Below are positions 1 through 7,388 of a DNA stretch of 64,000 nucleotides, in pieces. This DNA is from G965219965 sp965219965 (GTDB taxonomy: Bacteria; Pseudomonadota; Alphaproteobacteria; RS24): NCBI GenBank assembly GCA_965219965.1, contig OZ244796.1, positions 1,426,001-1,490,000 of the forward strand. Reading direction: 5' to 3'. The notes under the pieces were generated by a model. It saw only the letters and a list, made by a program, of their open reading frames with translations, had not been told where the DNA came from and did no database searches. The stretch's first letter is position 1, and every line of letters starts with the position of its first letter. A program made the translations under genes and the position numbers.

Positions 1-324
1 TTGCGCGTGGAAGAATTGCTCCTGCCCGCTACGAATAATAATGGGGCGCGGGCGGTGGATTATGCTTTGCGCCTGCATTTGCACCCCGATATGCGCGCTT
101 CTATGGCGGCGGATGGGAAAACCATTTTGCTGATGACCCCAAGCGGCGAGGGCTGGCAGTTTCGGGCGGGCAAAATGAACCATGCGCGGCTGGCACTGGC
201 CGATAGTGTTTATATGGGCCGTGATGGGACGCCGCGCAAAGCCCGCCAGATTGTCATTGACGGGCGGGCGGAAAAAAGCGGGCTGAGCCTAAATTGGGCC
301 CTCAAATTGAGCAAGAGAAATTGA
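1..324 (+). CDS. heparinase II/III family protein, C-terminal fragment
   Basis: Only the last 107 codons lie in the window; the frame is open to base 1. The visible part resembles the C-terminal beta-sandwich of heparinase II/III-like proteins of alphaproteobacteria: an RLHLHPD segment, 'LMTPSGEGWQFR', 'LADSVYMGR' and a final 'LNWALKLS'. These proteins belong to a polysaccharide lyase superfamily, and the gene commonly sits just before purH in this class, as here. The catalytic toroid domain is outside the window, so substrate and activity cannot be judged. The family call rests on recalled sequence pattern plus neighbourhood. Confidence 0.7.
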   Translation: MRVEELLLPATNNNGARAVDYALRLHLHPDMRASMAADGKTILLMTPSGEGWQFRAGKMNHARLALADSVYMGRDGTPRKARQIVIDGRAEKSGLSLNWALKLSKRN

Positions 325-382
325 GCAAGAAAACTTGAACTTGCGCGGCACCCGTGCTACCCGCCTAATAGAGAGGGAATTT

Positions 383-1975
383 ATGCCTGACAAAAACCCA
401 CCCATAAGACGCGCTTTGCTTTCCGTTTCTAACAAGGACGGCATTGTTGATTTTGCCCGCGCCTTGCACGATAAAAATGTCGCGCTGGTTTCCACGGGCG
501 GCACAAAGCAGGTGCTGGAAGAAGCGGGGCTGCCAGTGCAAGATGTCGCCGAGCTGACGGGCTTTGCAGAAATAATGGACGGGCGGGTGAAAACACTGCA
601 CCCGCTTGTGCATGGCGGGCTACTCGCCAAGCGCGGTAAGGCCGAACATGAAGCGGCCATGCAGGCGCATGATATTTTGCCGATAGATATGTTGGTGGTC
701 AATCTTTACCCATTTGAAAAAACGCTGGCGGCAGGCGGTGATTATGCGGCCTGTGTGGAAAATATAGATATTGGTGGGCCAGCTATGGTGCGGGCGGCGG
801 CGAAAAATCACGAAAGCATTACCGTGCTGGTGGATGCGGGCGATTATGCCGATGTGCTGGCCGAAATGGACGCGCATAAGGGTGCGACCAGCTTTGCCTT
901 GCGGCAAAAATTAGCGCAAAAGGCTTTTGCGCGGGTGGCAGTTTATGATGCGGCGATTTCTAATTGGCTGGCAGGGGAAATGGGCGATGATGCCGCGCCT
1001 GCGTTTCGGGCTGTGGGCGGCACGCTACAAGAAAATTTGCGCTATGGCGAAAATCCGCATCAACAAGCGGGGTTTTATGTCACCGATAAAAGCCAGCCCA
1101 GCGTAGCCAGTGCCGAGCAGTTGCAAGGCAAGGCTTTGTCTTACAACAACATTAACGACACTGATGCGGCGTTCGCATTGGTGTGCGCCTTTGACCCCGC
1201 CGAGGCGGTGTGCGCCATTATCAAACACGCCAATCCATGCGGCGTGGCTTTGGGCGCGAATGTGGCTGACGCTTTCACCCGCGCTTTGGCGTGTGATGCG
1301 GTCAGTGCCTATGGCGGCATTATCGCCGTGAACCAAATGCTAGACGCGGCGATGGTCAAAGCGATGGGCAAATTATTTGTGGAAGTCATTATCGCCCCCG
1401 ATGTGAGCGAAGAGGCCCGCGCCATGCTGGCCGAAAAAAAGAATTTGCGCGTGTTGCGAACGGGCGGGCTGGCCGACCCGCTTGCGCCCGCGCTTGATGT
1501 GCGCTCGGTGGGCGGCGGGCTTTTGGTGCAAAATAAAGATATAGGGCGGATTGAAACGGGCGATGTGCAGATTGTGTCACAGCGCAAGCCAAGCGAACAA
1601 GAAATGCGCGATATGGTCTTTGCTTTTCGCGTGGCCAAATATGTGAAATCCAATGCGATTATTTATGCTAAAGACGGCGCGACCGTGGGTATTGGTGCGG
1701 GGCAAATGAGCCGCGTGGATAGTGCGCGTATTGCAGTGCGTAAGGCCGAAGATGCGGCACAAGCGGCAGGCGAAAAAGTGTCGCCGATTAAGGGTTCGGT
1801 GGTGGCTTCGGATGCGTTTTTCCCCTTTGCCGATGGGCTGCTCGCCGCCGCCCAAGCGGGCGCGACCGCTATTATCCAGCCGGGCGGCTCAAAGCGTGAC
1901 GCAGAAATCATCGCCGCCGCAGACGCGGCAGGCCTCGCCATGGTCTTTACAGGCATGCGCCACTTTCGGCATTAG
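383..1975 (+). CDS. purH: bifunctional AICAR formyltransferase / IMP cyclohydrolase
   Basis: Catalyses the last two steps of de novo IMP synthesis: formylation of AICAR with 10-formyl-THF, then ring closure. The protein has 530 residues, normal for PurH. The N-terminal MGS-like cyclohydrolase domain starts with 'RALLSVSNKDGIVDFA' and contains 'STGGT' and 'HPLVHGGLLAKR'. The formyltransferase domain carries the catalytic 'KHANPCG' near residue 280 and a C-terminal 'GGSKRDAEIIAAAD'. An in-frame start exists 48 bases upstream, but the ATG at 383 is preceded by GAGAGGG at good spacing and gives the usual N-terminus, so it was chosen. It follows the heparinase-like gene by about 60 bases. Confidence 0.97.
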   Translation: MPDKNPPIRRALLSVSNKDGIVDFARALHDKNVALVSTGGTKQVLEEAGLPVQDVAELTGFAEIMDGRVKTLHPLVHGGLLAKRGKAEHEAAMQAHDILPIDMLVVNLYPFEKTLAAGGDYAACVENIDIGGPAMVRAAAKNHESITVLVDAGDYADVLAEMDAHKGATSFALRQKLAQKAFARVAVYDAAISNWLAGEMGDDAAPAFRAVGGTLQENLRYGENPHQQAGFYVTDKSQPSVASAEQLQGKALSYNNINDTDAAFALVCAFDPAEAVCAIIKHANPCGVALGANVADAFTRALACDAVSAYGGIIAVNQMLDAAMVKAMGKLFVEVIIAPDVSEEARAMLAEKKNLRVLRTGGLADPLAPALDVRSVGGGLLVQNKDIGRIETGDVQIVSQRKPSEQEMRDMVFAFRVAKYVKSNAIIYAKDGATVGIGAGQMSRVDSARIAVRKAEDAAQAAGEKVSPIKGSVVASDAFFPFADGLLAAAQAGATAIIQPGGSKRDAEIIAAADAAGLAMVFTGMRHFRH

Positions 1976-1989
1976 CAGGCGGGTGTCGC

Positions 1990-3120
1990 ATGACCTTAAC
2001 GCCCCGAACGCCTTTGGAAAAATATGACGCGCTGATTGCGGAAGGGGCATTGGCGGGTGATGCGGCGCAGCGTGAAGTGGCTTTGCGGCTGACGGCTTTG
2101 CATGATGCTTTGAAAAAGCAGTGCGGCGGCTGGCGGCGTTTGTGTTTTTGGCGGCGGCGGGGGGCGGTGCCGCGTGGGCTTTATATTTATGGCGATGTCG
2201 GGCGCGGGAAATCTATGCTGATGGATTTGTTTTTCGCCACCGCGCCCGTGGCGGCAAAAAGGCGGGTGCATTTTCACGCCTTTATGCAGGAAACCCATGA
2301 ACGCATTTTCGCCTATCGGCAAAAAAAGAAACGCGGCGCGAAAAATCACGACCCGATTGCGCCCATTGCCAAACAAATTGCGGCACGGGCAAAATTGCTG
2401 TGCTTTGATGAATTTCAAGTCAAAGATATTGCCGATGCGTCTCTTTTGGGGCGGCTGTTCACGGCCTTGTTTGCCCAAGGCGTGGTGGTGGTGGCAACTT
2501 CCAACCACGCGCCCGATGGGCTTTACAAGGGCGGGCTGAACCGTGCGCGGTTTTTGCCTTTCATTGATTTGCTGTGCGACAAATTAGATGTGTTGCTGTT
2601 GGACAGCCCGAAAGATTATCGCTTAGACAGATTAAAAAATCGCCCCGTTTGGGCCACCCCTTTGGGCGCGGCGGCGCGGGCGTTTATGGACGAGGCCTTT
2701 GCCGCGCTGACCGACAAAGCGGCGGGGCAGAAAGCGCAGTTGAAAATAAAGGGGCGGGTTTTGCCTGTGCCGTGCCAAGCGCAAGGCGTGGCACGATTTT
2801 CTTTTGCCGAAATTTGCGGTGCGGATTTGGGCGCGGGCGATTATTTATTGCTGGCGCAAACATATCATACGCTGATGATTGACGATATTCCCACGCTGGG
2901 CGCGGAAAAGCGCAATGAGGCGTTGCGCTTTGTGCATTTGGTGGACGCGCTGTATGAGCATAAGGTTAAATTGCTGGCTTCGGCGGCCAGCACGGCGGAC
3001 GGGCTGTGCGCGGAAAATCTGGCGGGGGTGGATTTTGCCCGCACCGCCTCACGGCTCACCGAAATGCAGGGGCAAGATTATATGGCTTTGTCTCATATAG
3101 GGCCGCATATAAAGGCGTGA
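1990..3120 (+). CDS. zapE: cell division protein ZapE (AFG1-like ATPase)
   Basis: P-loop ATPase of the ZapE/AFG1 family; in E. coli ZapE acts at the FtsZ ring late in division, and the mitochondrial homologue is LACE1/Afg1. The 376-residue protein has a Walker A segment 'GDVGRGKS' at residues 68-75, a Walker B 'LLCFDEFQV' near 135-143 followed by 'KDIADA', and a sensor-like 'VATSNHAP'. The C-terminal half contains 'RFVHLVDALYEHKVKL', typical of the family. It begins 14 bases after purH and precedes mdh by 71 bases; zapE next to mdh is common in alphaproteobacteria. Confidence 0.93.
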   Translation: MTLTPRTPLEKYDALIAEGALAGDAAQREVALRLTALHDALKKQCGGWRRLCFWRRRGAVPRGLYIYGDVGRGKSMLMDLFFATAPVAAKRRVHFHAFMQETHERIFAYRQKKKRGAKNHDPIAPIAKQIAARAKLLCFDEFQVKDIADASLLGRLFTALFAQGVVVVATSNHAPDGLYKGGLNRARFLPFIDLLCDKLDVLLLDSPKDYRLDRLKNRPVWATPLGAAARAFMDEAFAALTDKAAGQKAQLKIKGRVLPVPCQAQGVARFSFAEICGADLGAGDYLLLAQTYHTLMIDDIPTLGAEKRNEALRFVHLVDALYEHKVKLLASAASTADGLCAENLAGVDFARTASRLTEMQGQDYMALSHIGPHIKA

Positions 3121-3191
3121 GCCTTCTTGCATGGGCGATGGTTTTGCGTTAGGTGAAAGAATAGATTTTCTACAAAATTAAAGGAAAGAAA

Positions 3192-4154
3192 ATGGCACGG
3201 AAAAAAATCGCACTTATCGGCGGCGGACAAATTGGCGGCACGCTGGCGCATTTGGCCGCACTCAAAGAACTCGGCGATGTGGTTATTTTTGATATTGTGG
3301 ACGGCATACCGCAAGGCAAGGCTTTGGATTTATCCCAAAGCGCACCGGTGAGCCATTTTGATGCAAGCCTGAAGGGGACGAAATCCTATGCCGGTATTAA
3401 GGGCGCGGATGTGGTGATTGTGACGGCGGGCGTGCCGCGCAAGCCGGGCATGAGCCGCGATGATTTGCTCGGCATCAATTTGAAAGTGATGCGGCAAGTC
3501 GGCGCGGGCATAAAAAAATACGCGCCCAATGCTTTTGTTATTTGCATCACCAATCCGCTAGACGCGATGGTATGGGCGTTGCAAAAAGCCTGCGGGGTGC
3601 GGAAAAATAAAGTGGTCGGCATGGCCGGCGTTTTGGACTCGGCGCGGTTTCGCCATTTTCTGGCCGAAGAATTTAATGTGTCGGCCAAAGATGTGACCGC
3701 CTTTGTGCTGGGCGGGCATGGCGACACTATGGTGCCAAGCGTGCGCTATTCCACCGTGGCCGGAATCCCCTTGCCCGATTTGGTGAAAATGGGTTGGACC
3801 ACGCAAAAGAAATTAGACGCGATTGTTCAACGCACCCGTGATGGCGGCGCAGAAATTGTCGGCCTGTTGAAAACGGGCTCGGCTTTTTACGCCCCCGCGG
3901 CGGCGGCGATTGAAATGGCCGAAAGCTATTTGAAAGACCAAAAGCGCGTTCTGCCGTGCGCGGCGCATTTGAACGGCGAATATGGGCAGAAAGGCGTTTA
4001 TGTCGGCGTGCCTGTGGTGCTGGGCGCAAAAGGCGTGGAGCGCGTGGTGGAAATTAAGCTAGACGCAAGCGAAAAGGCGGGCTTTAAGAAATCCGTGCAA
4101 GCGGTGAAAGCCCTGCTGACGGCGTGCAAAAAAATAGACCCGAAACTGAAATAG
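3192..4154 (+). CDS. mdh: malate dehydrogenase (LDH-like type)
   Basis: NAD-dependent oxidation of malate to oxaloacetate in the TCA cycle. The 320-residue protein is of the lactate dehydrogenase-like MDH class usual in alphaproteobacteria. It has the Rossmann motif 'IGGGQIGGTLAHLAA' at the N-terminus, the substrate loop 'GVPRKPGMSRDDLL' (about 81-94) with the arginines expected for malate, and the catalytic 'GGHGDTMVP' near residue 175. A strong ribosome binding site (AAAGGAAAG) precedes the ATG. In related genomes sucC follows closely; here 1.18 kb of unusual DNA intervenes. Confidence 0.97.
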   Translation: MARKKIALIGGGQIGGTLAHLAALKELGDVVIFDIVDGIPQGKALDLSQSAPVSHFDASLKGTKSYAGIKGADVVIVTAGVPRKPGMSRDDLLGINLKVMRQVGAGIKKYAPNAFVICITNPLDAMVWALQKACGVRKNKVVGMAGVLDSARFRHFLAEEFNVSAKDVTAFVLGGHGDTMVPSVRYSTVAGIPLPDLVKMGWTTQKKLDAIVQRTRDGGAEIVGLLKTGSAFYAPAAAAIEMAESYLKDQKRVLPCAAHLNGEYGQKGVYVGVPVVLGAKGVERVVEIKLDASEKAGFKKSVQAVKALLTACKKIDPKLK

Positions 4155-4199
4155 GGGCAGGGCGCAGGCGCGGGCGCACGCAAAGTGGGAGCGCGATAG

Positions 4200-4697
4200 G
4201 TGGGCGAAATTTTTGAAAAATTTTTAGGATGGATGCCCGCGCTGTCTCGGTGGGTGATGGCACGACTCAAACCCTATGCGGGGGATTACAACCGATTTAA
4301 TCAAATTATTGAATTGTTTCCCGCTGAACTGGTTGACGAGATTCGAAACATTCATTCATCAGGTTTTAATAAATCTATTTGGGACGACCTGTTGGACTCT
4401 GACAAAGGATTGGATTTGCTTCAATATGAAGAATTTATAAATAGTGAATTGAAAAGCAAAGAAGAAGAGTTCCGAGACGCTTTATATGATTTAATAAATA
4501 TTATAGAAAAGAACACGCCGTCCCATTTCTTAAATATGAAGCATATCTCAACATACAATCTTGGTCTTGGTGTTAGTTTAGATATTATAAATCACAAAAA
4601 CGCCGAAGAAATTGAAGAGGCAGTAGGAGATTTTGAAAATGCTTACGGCGAATTCCGAAAATTAGGCAATAGGAAATTTGCCGAAAGGATGCCGTAA
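4200..4697 (+). CDS. hypothetical protein, AT-rich orphan
   Basis: A 165-codon frame from a GTG at 4200; I do not recognise the product. After the first ~25 codons base composition falls clearly below that of the flanking genes (runs such as AAATATTATAGAAAAG). The protein is acidic and mostly helical in appearance, with no membrane segment or signal peptide, and contains charged stretches such as 'SELKSKEEEFRDALYDL' and 'NAEEIEEAVGDFENAYGEF'. No convincing ribosome binding site precedes 4200; ATGs at 4231 (codon 11) and 4258 could be the true start. Its position between mdh and sucC, its composition and the repeat arrays after it suggest horizontal acquisition. Confidence 0.55.
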   Translation: MGEIFEKFLGWMPALSRWVMARLKPYAGDYNRFNQIIELFPAELVDEIRNIHSSGFNKSIWDDLLDSDKGLDLLQYEEFINSELKSKEEEFRDALYDLINIIEKNTPSHFLNMKHISTYNLGLGVSLDIINHKNAEEIEEAVGDFENAYGEFRKLGNRKFAERMP

Positions 4698-4710
4698 GAA
4701 AATAAGGTAT

Positions 4711-4880
4711 GCGTGACACGCAAAGAGGGGGTGCGTGTTGGCGGGGGATGTTTGGCTGACACGCGAAGAGAGAAGTGTGTAAAAAAAGGGTGGTCGTGTT
4801 TGGCGGACACGCGAGGAGAGAAGTGTGTAAAAAAGAGGTGGGTAGTGTTTGGCTGACACGCGAGGAGAGAGGTGTGTAAA
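4711..4880 (+). repeat. array A: four ~43-49 bp direct repeats with GACACGC core
   Basis: GACACGC recurs at 4715, 4758, 4806 and 4855 (spacings 43, 48 and 49). The last three copies continue as GARGAGAGARGTGTGTAAAA, then a G-rich stretch and a GTGTTTGGC-like segment leading into the next unit. Units are imperfect and differ in length by a few bases. No long frame makes sense across them. See the oppositely oriented array at 4935-5086. Confidence 0.8.
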
Positions 4881-4934
4881 AAGGGGCGTGTAAAAAAGGG
4901 CGGGCGGTGCGGATAGATGCGCCGCTTTTTTTGT

Positions 4935-5086
4935 GCGTTACCGCCGCGCTTCCCTTTCTTCCCCGCCTCTCTTTCTTGCGTGTCCTCGCCACGCTTCCCT
5001 TTCTTCCCTGCCTCTCTTTATTTGCGTGTCCCCGCCCCGCTTCTCTTTCTATCCCGCCCCCTTTATTTGCGTGTCCCCGCCGTGCT
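4935..5086 (-). repeat. array B: four ~43-46 bp repeats, inverted relative to array A
   Basis: GCGTGTC, the reverse complement of the array A core, occurs at 4978, 5024 and 5069, with a degenerate GCGTTAC at 4935 (spacings 43, 46 and 45). Read on the minus strand a unit runs GACACGC, AAATAAAGAGAGG, CAGGGAAGAAAGGG, AAGCGTGGCGAG. That parallels array A (GACACGC, AAGAGAG, AAAAAAGGG, TCGTGTTTGGCG), so both arrays look like diverged forms of one repeat placed head to head. Small plus-strand frames of 73-79 codons here are only translations of the repeat. Confidence 0.75.
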
Positions 5087-5338
5087 TTTGCCGTTTATCG
5101 CCCCCGATTTGGCACCACTGCCGCCTAAAATATGGGGTTGAAACGTTTGGTTTTCTGCCGAAAAGGCTATAAGTAATACTTATTATGGCTGTGAGGGGGG
5201 TTTTGGTTAAAAAATGCTCTTTTTGCCACGCATGGGGCGGGGTTTTGCTTGTCGGCGGCGGCGGCTTTGCCTAGTGTCGCGGGGAATCGCGCCGCCGCGC
5301 TGATTCGCCCCACGCGCCAAATAGGCAGGAGTTAAAGA
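5087..5338 (+). other. intergenic leader of the suc operon
   Basis: No gene is seen in these 252 bases. They hold a weak candidate promoter (5146-5173) and, close to sucC, an imperfect hairpin: GGGGAATC at 5281-5288 against GATTCGCCCC at 5302-5311, around a GC-rich loop. The sucC ribosome binding site GGCAGGAG follows. The hairpin could influence sucC translation or mRNA stability; nothing in the sequence settles this. Confidence 0.5.
5146..5173 (+). promoter_or_regulatory. candidate promoter for sucCDAB-lpd
   Basis: TTTGGT at 5146-5151 and TATAAG at 5168-5173 are separated by 16 bases. The -35 matches consensus poorly. It is placed about 165 bases before sucC in a region without genes. The evidence is a pattern match only. 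Confidence 0.3.
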
Positions 5339-6508
5339 GTGAATATCCACGAATATCAGGCCAAGCAGATTTTAAGCGGCTTTGGCGTGAATGTCCCCAA
5401 AGGCGGGGTGGCGTTTTCTGCCGATGAAGCGGTCGCCGAAGCGGAAAAATTAGGCGGTCCTGTTTGGGTGGTCAAAGCACAAATCCATGCAGGCGGGCGC
5501 GGCAAAGGCGGCGGCGTGAAAGTGGTTAAGTCGCTAGACGCAGTCCGCAAAGAGGCCGAGCGCATGTTGGGCATGAATTTGGTCACGCACCAAACGGGCG
5601 CGGAAGGCAAAACAGTCGGGCGCGTTTATATAGAAGATGGCTGCGATATTGCCCGCGAACTTTATCTTTCCATTTTGGTGGACCGTGCGACATCGCGTGT
5701 GTCTTTTATTGCGTCCACCGAAGGCGGCATGGATATTGAAGAGGTCGCCGCCAAAACACCAGAAAAAATTATCACATTGGCCATTGATCCGGCCACGGGG
5801 ATTTGCGCCCATCACGGGCGGCATATTTCTTACGCGCTGGGGCTGGAAGGCGAGCAGGTAAAACAAGGCGTGGCTTTAATGGAAAAACTTTACCGCGCCT
5901 TTGTTGAAAAAGATATGAGCCTGCTGGAAATTAACCCGCTTGTTGTCACGGGCGCGGGGGAACTGGTGTGCCTAGACGCGAAAGTGAATTTTGACGATAA
6001 CGCGCTTTACCGCCAGCCCGATGTGGTGGAGTTGCGCGATTTGTCGGAAGAAGACCCCGCCGAAATTGAAGCCTCGCAATTTGACTTAAGCTATGTGAAG
6101 CTGGACGGGGCGATTGGCTGTATGGTCAATGGCGCGGGGCTGGCCATGGCAACGATGGATATTATTAAACTTTACGGCGCAGAGCCGGCCAATTTTTTAG
6201 ATGTTGGCGGCGGGGCGAGTAAAGAGAAAGTCACCGAAGCATTCAAAATTATTTTATCGGACGATAATGTGAAAGGGATTTTGGTGAATATCTTTGGCGG
6301 CATTATGCGCTGCGATATTATCGCCGAAGGGGTGATTGCGGCGGCCGCACAGCTGAGCCTGAAAGTCCCACTGGTGGTGCGTTTGGAAGGCACAAATGTC
6401 GCACTGGGCAAGGAGATAATGGAAAAATCCGGGCTGGATATTATCGCCGCCGATAGCTTAGACGATGCGGCGGAAAAAATTGTCGCCGCCGTGAAGGAGG
6501 CCGCATAA
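5339..6508 (+). CDS. sucC: succinate-CoA ligase, ADP-forming, beta subunit
   Basis: Couples succinyl-CoA hydrolysis to nucleoside triphosphate synthesis in the TCA cycle, as a complex with SucD. The 389-residue protein starts with the invariant 'NIHEYQAKQIL' from a GTG codon with AGGAG about 8 bases upstream. The N-terminal ATP-grasp domain shows 'VVKAQIHAGGRGKGGGVK', and the C-terminal CoA-ligase domain has 'NIFGGIMRCDIIAEG'. The TAA stop overlaps the sucD start as TAATG, implying translational coupling. Confidence 0.97.
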   Translation: MNIHEYQAKQILSGFGVNVPKGGVAFSADEAVAEAEKLGGPVWVVKAQIHAGGRGKGGGVKVVKSLDAVRKEAERMLGMNLVTHQTGAEGKTVGRVYIEDGCDIARELYLSILVDRATSRVSFIASTEGGMDIEEVAAKTPEKIITLAIDPATGICAHHGRHISYALGLEGEQVKQGVALMEKLYRAFVEKDMSLLEINPLVVTGAGELVCLDAKVNFDDNALYRQPDVVELRDLSEEDPAEIEASQFDLSYVKLDGAIGCMVNGAGLAMATMDIIKLYGAEPANFLDVGGGASKEKVTEAFKIILSDDNVKGILVNIFGGIMRCDIIAEGVIAAAAQLSLKVPLVVRLEGTNVALGKEIMEKSGLDIIAADSLDDAAEKIVAAVKEAA

Positions 6509-7383
6509 TGGCCGTGCTGGTGGATAAAAATACCAAAGTGATTTGCCAAGGCTTTACCGGCAGTCAAGGCACATTTCATTCCGAGCAAGCCATTGCTTAT
6601 GGCACAAAAATGGTCGGCGGGGTGACGCCCGCCCGTGGTGGGCAGACGCATTTGGATTTGCCCGTTTTTAATACGGTCGCCGAAGCCCGCGCCGCAACGG
6701 GTGCGAATGCGACCGCGATTTATGTGCCGCCCGCTTTTGCGGCGGATGCAATTTTAGAAGCCATTGCGGCTGACATTGAATTGGCCGTGTGCATTACCGA
6801 AGGGATTCCCGTTGCCGATATGGTGAAAGTGAAGCGGGCTTTGCAAGGCGCGAAGACGCGATTGATTGGCCCGAATTGTCCGGGTGTGATAACCCCCGAT
6901 GCGTGCAAAATTGGCATTATGCCCGGCCATATTCACACTGCGGGGCGGGTGGGGATTGTGTCGCGCTCTGGCACGCTGACTTATGAAGCGGTCGCACAAA
7001 CCAGCGCGGTCGGCTTGGGCCAGTCTAGCTGTATCGGCATTGGTGGCGACCCTGTGAACGGCACAAATTTTGTGGACTGCTTAGAACTATTTTTGGCCGA
7101 TGAGCAAACCGAAGCGATTGTGATGATTGGCGAAATTGGCGGCACCGCCGAAGAAGAAGCGGCCGATTTTTTACGCCAAAGCGCGGTGAAAAAACCCATA
7201 GTCGGTTTTATCGCAGGCGTGACCGCCCCGCCCGGGCGCACAATGGGTCATGCAGGCGCGATTGTATCGGGCGGACAAGGCGGGGCGGAAGATAAAATGG
7301 ACGCCATGCGGGCGGCGGGCATTGTGGTTTCGCCCTCACCCGCCGCGCTTGGCACAACGCTTTTGGAAGTGCTGAAAGGCTAA
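6508..7383 (+). CDS. sucD: succinate-CoA ligase, alpha subunit
   Basis: CoA-binding partner of SucC, 291 residues. The N-terminal Rossmann-type CoA site is 'CQGFTGSQGTFHSEQAI'. The active-site histidine that is transiently phosphorylated lies in 'MGHAGAIVSGG' near residue 248. 'GPNCPGVITP' and 'GIMPGHIH' are family hallmarks. It overlaps sucC by one base and is followed five bases later by sucA, so sucC, sucD and sucA form one transcription unit. Confidence 0.97.
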   Translation: MAVLVDKNTKVICQGFTGSQGTFHSEQAIAYGTKMVGGVTPARGGQTHLDLPVFNTVAEARAATGANATAIYVPPAFAADAILEAIAADIELAVCITEGIPVADMVKVKRALQGAKTRLIGPNCPGVITPDACKIGIMPGHIHTAGRVGIVSRSGTLTYEAVAQTSAVGLGQSSCIGIGGDPVNGTNFVDCLELFLADEQTEAIVMIGEIGGTAEEEAADFLRQSAVKKPIVGFIAGVTAPPGRTMGHAGAIVSGGQGGAEDKMDAMRAAGIVVSPSPAALGTTLLEVLKG

Positions 7384-7388
7384 AGGCA

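Noticed and set aside
4711..5086. CRISPR array
   Set aside because: Repeats are imperfect, inter-repeat sequences are themselves similar from unit to unit, orientation inverts midway, and no cas genes are nearby.
4907..5172. Small plus-strand proteins of 73-79 codons
   Set aside because: Three overlapping frames all translate the same tandem repeat; no ribosome binding sites or conserved features.
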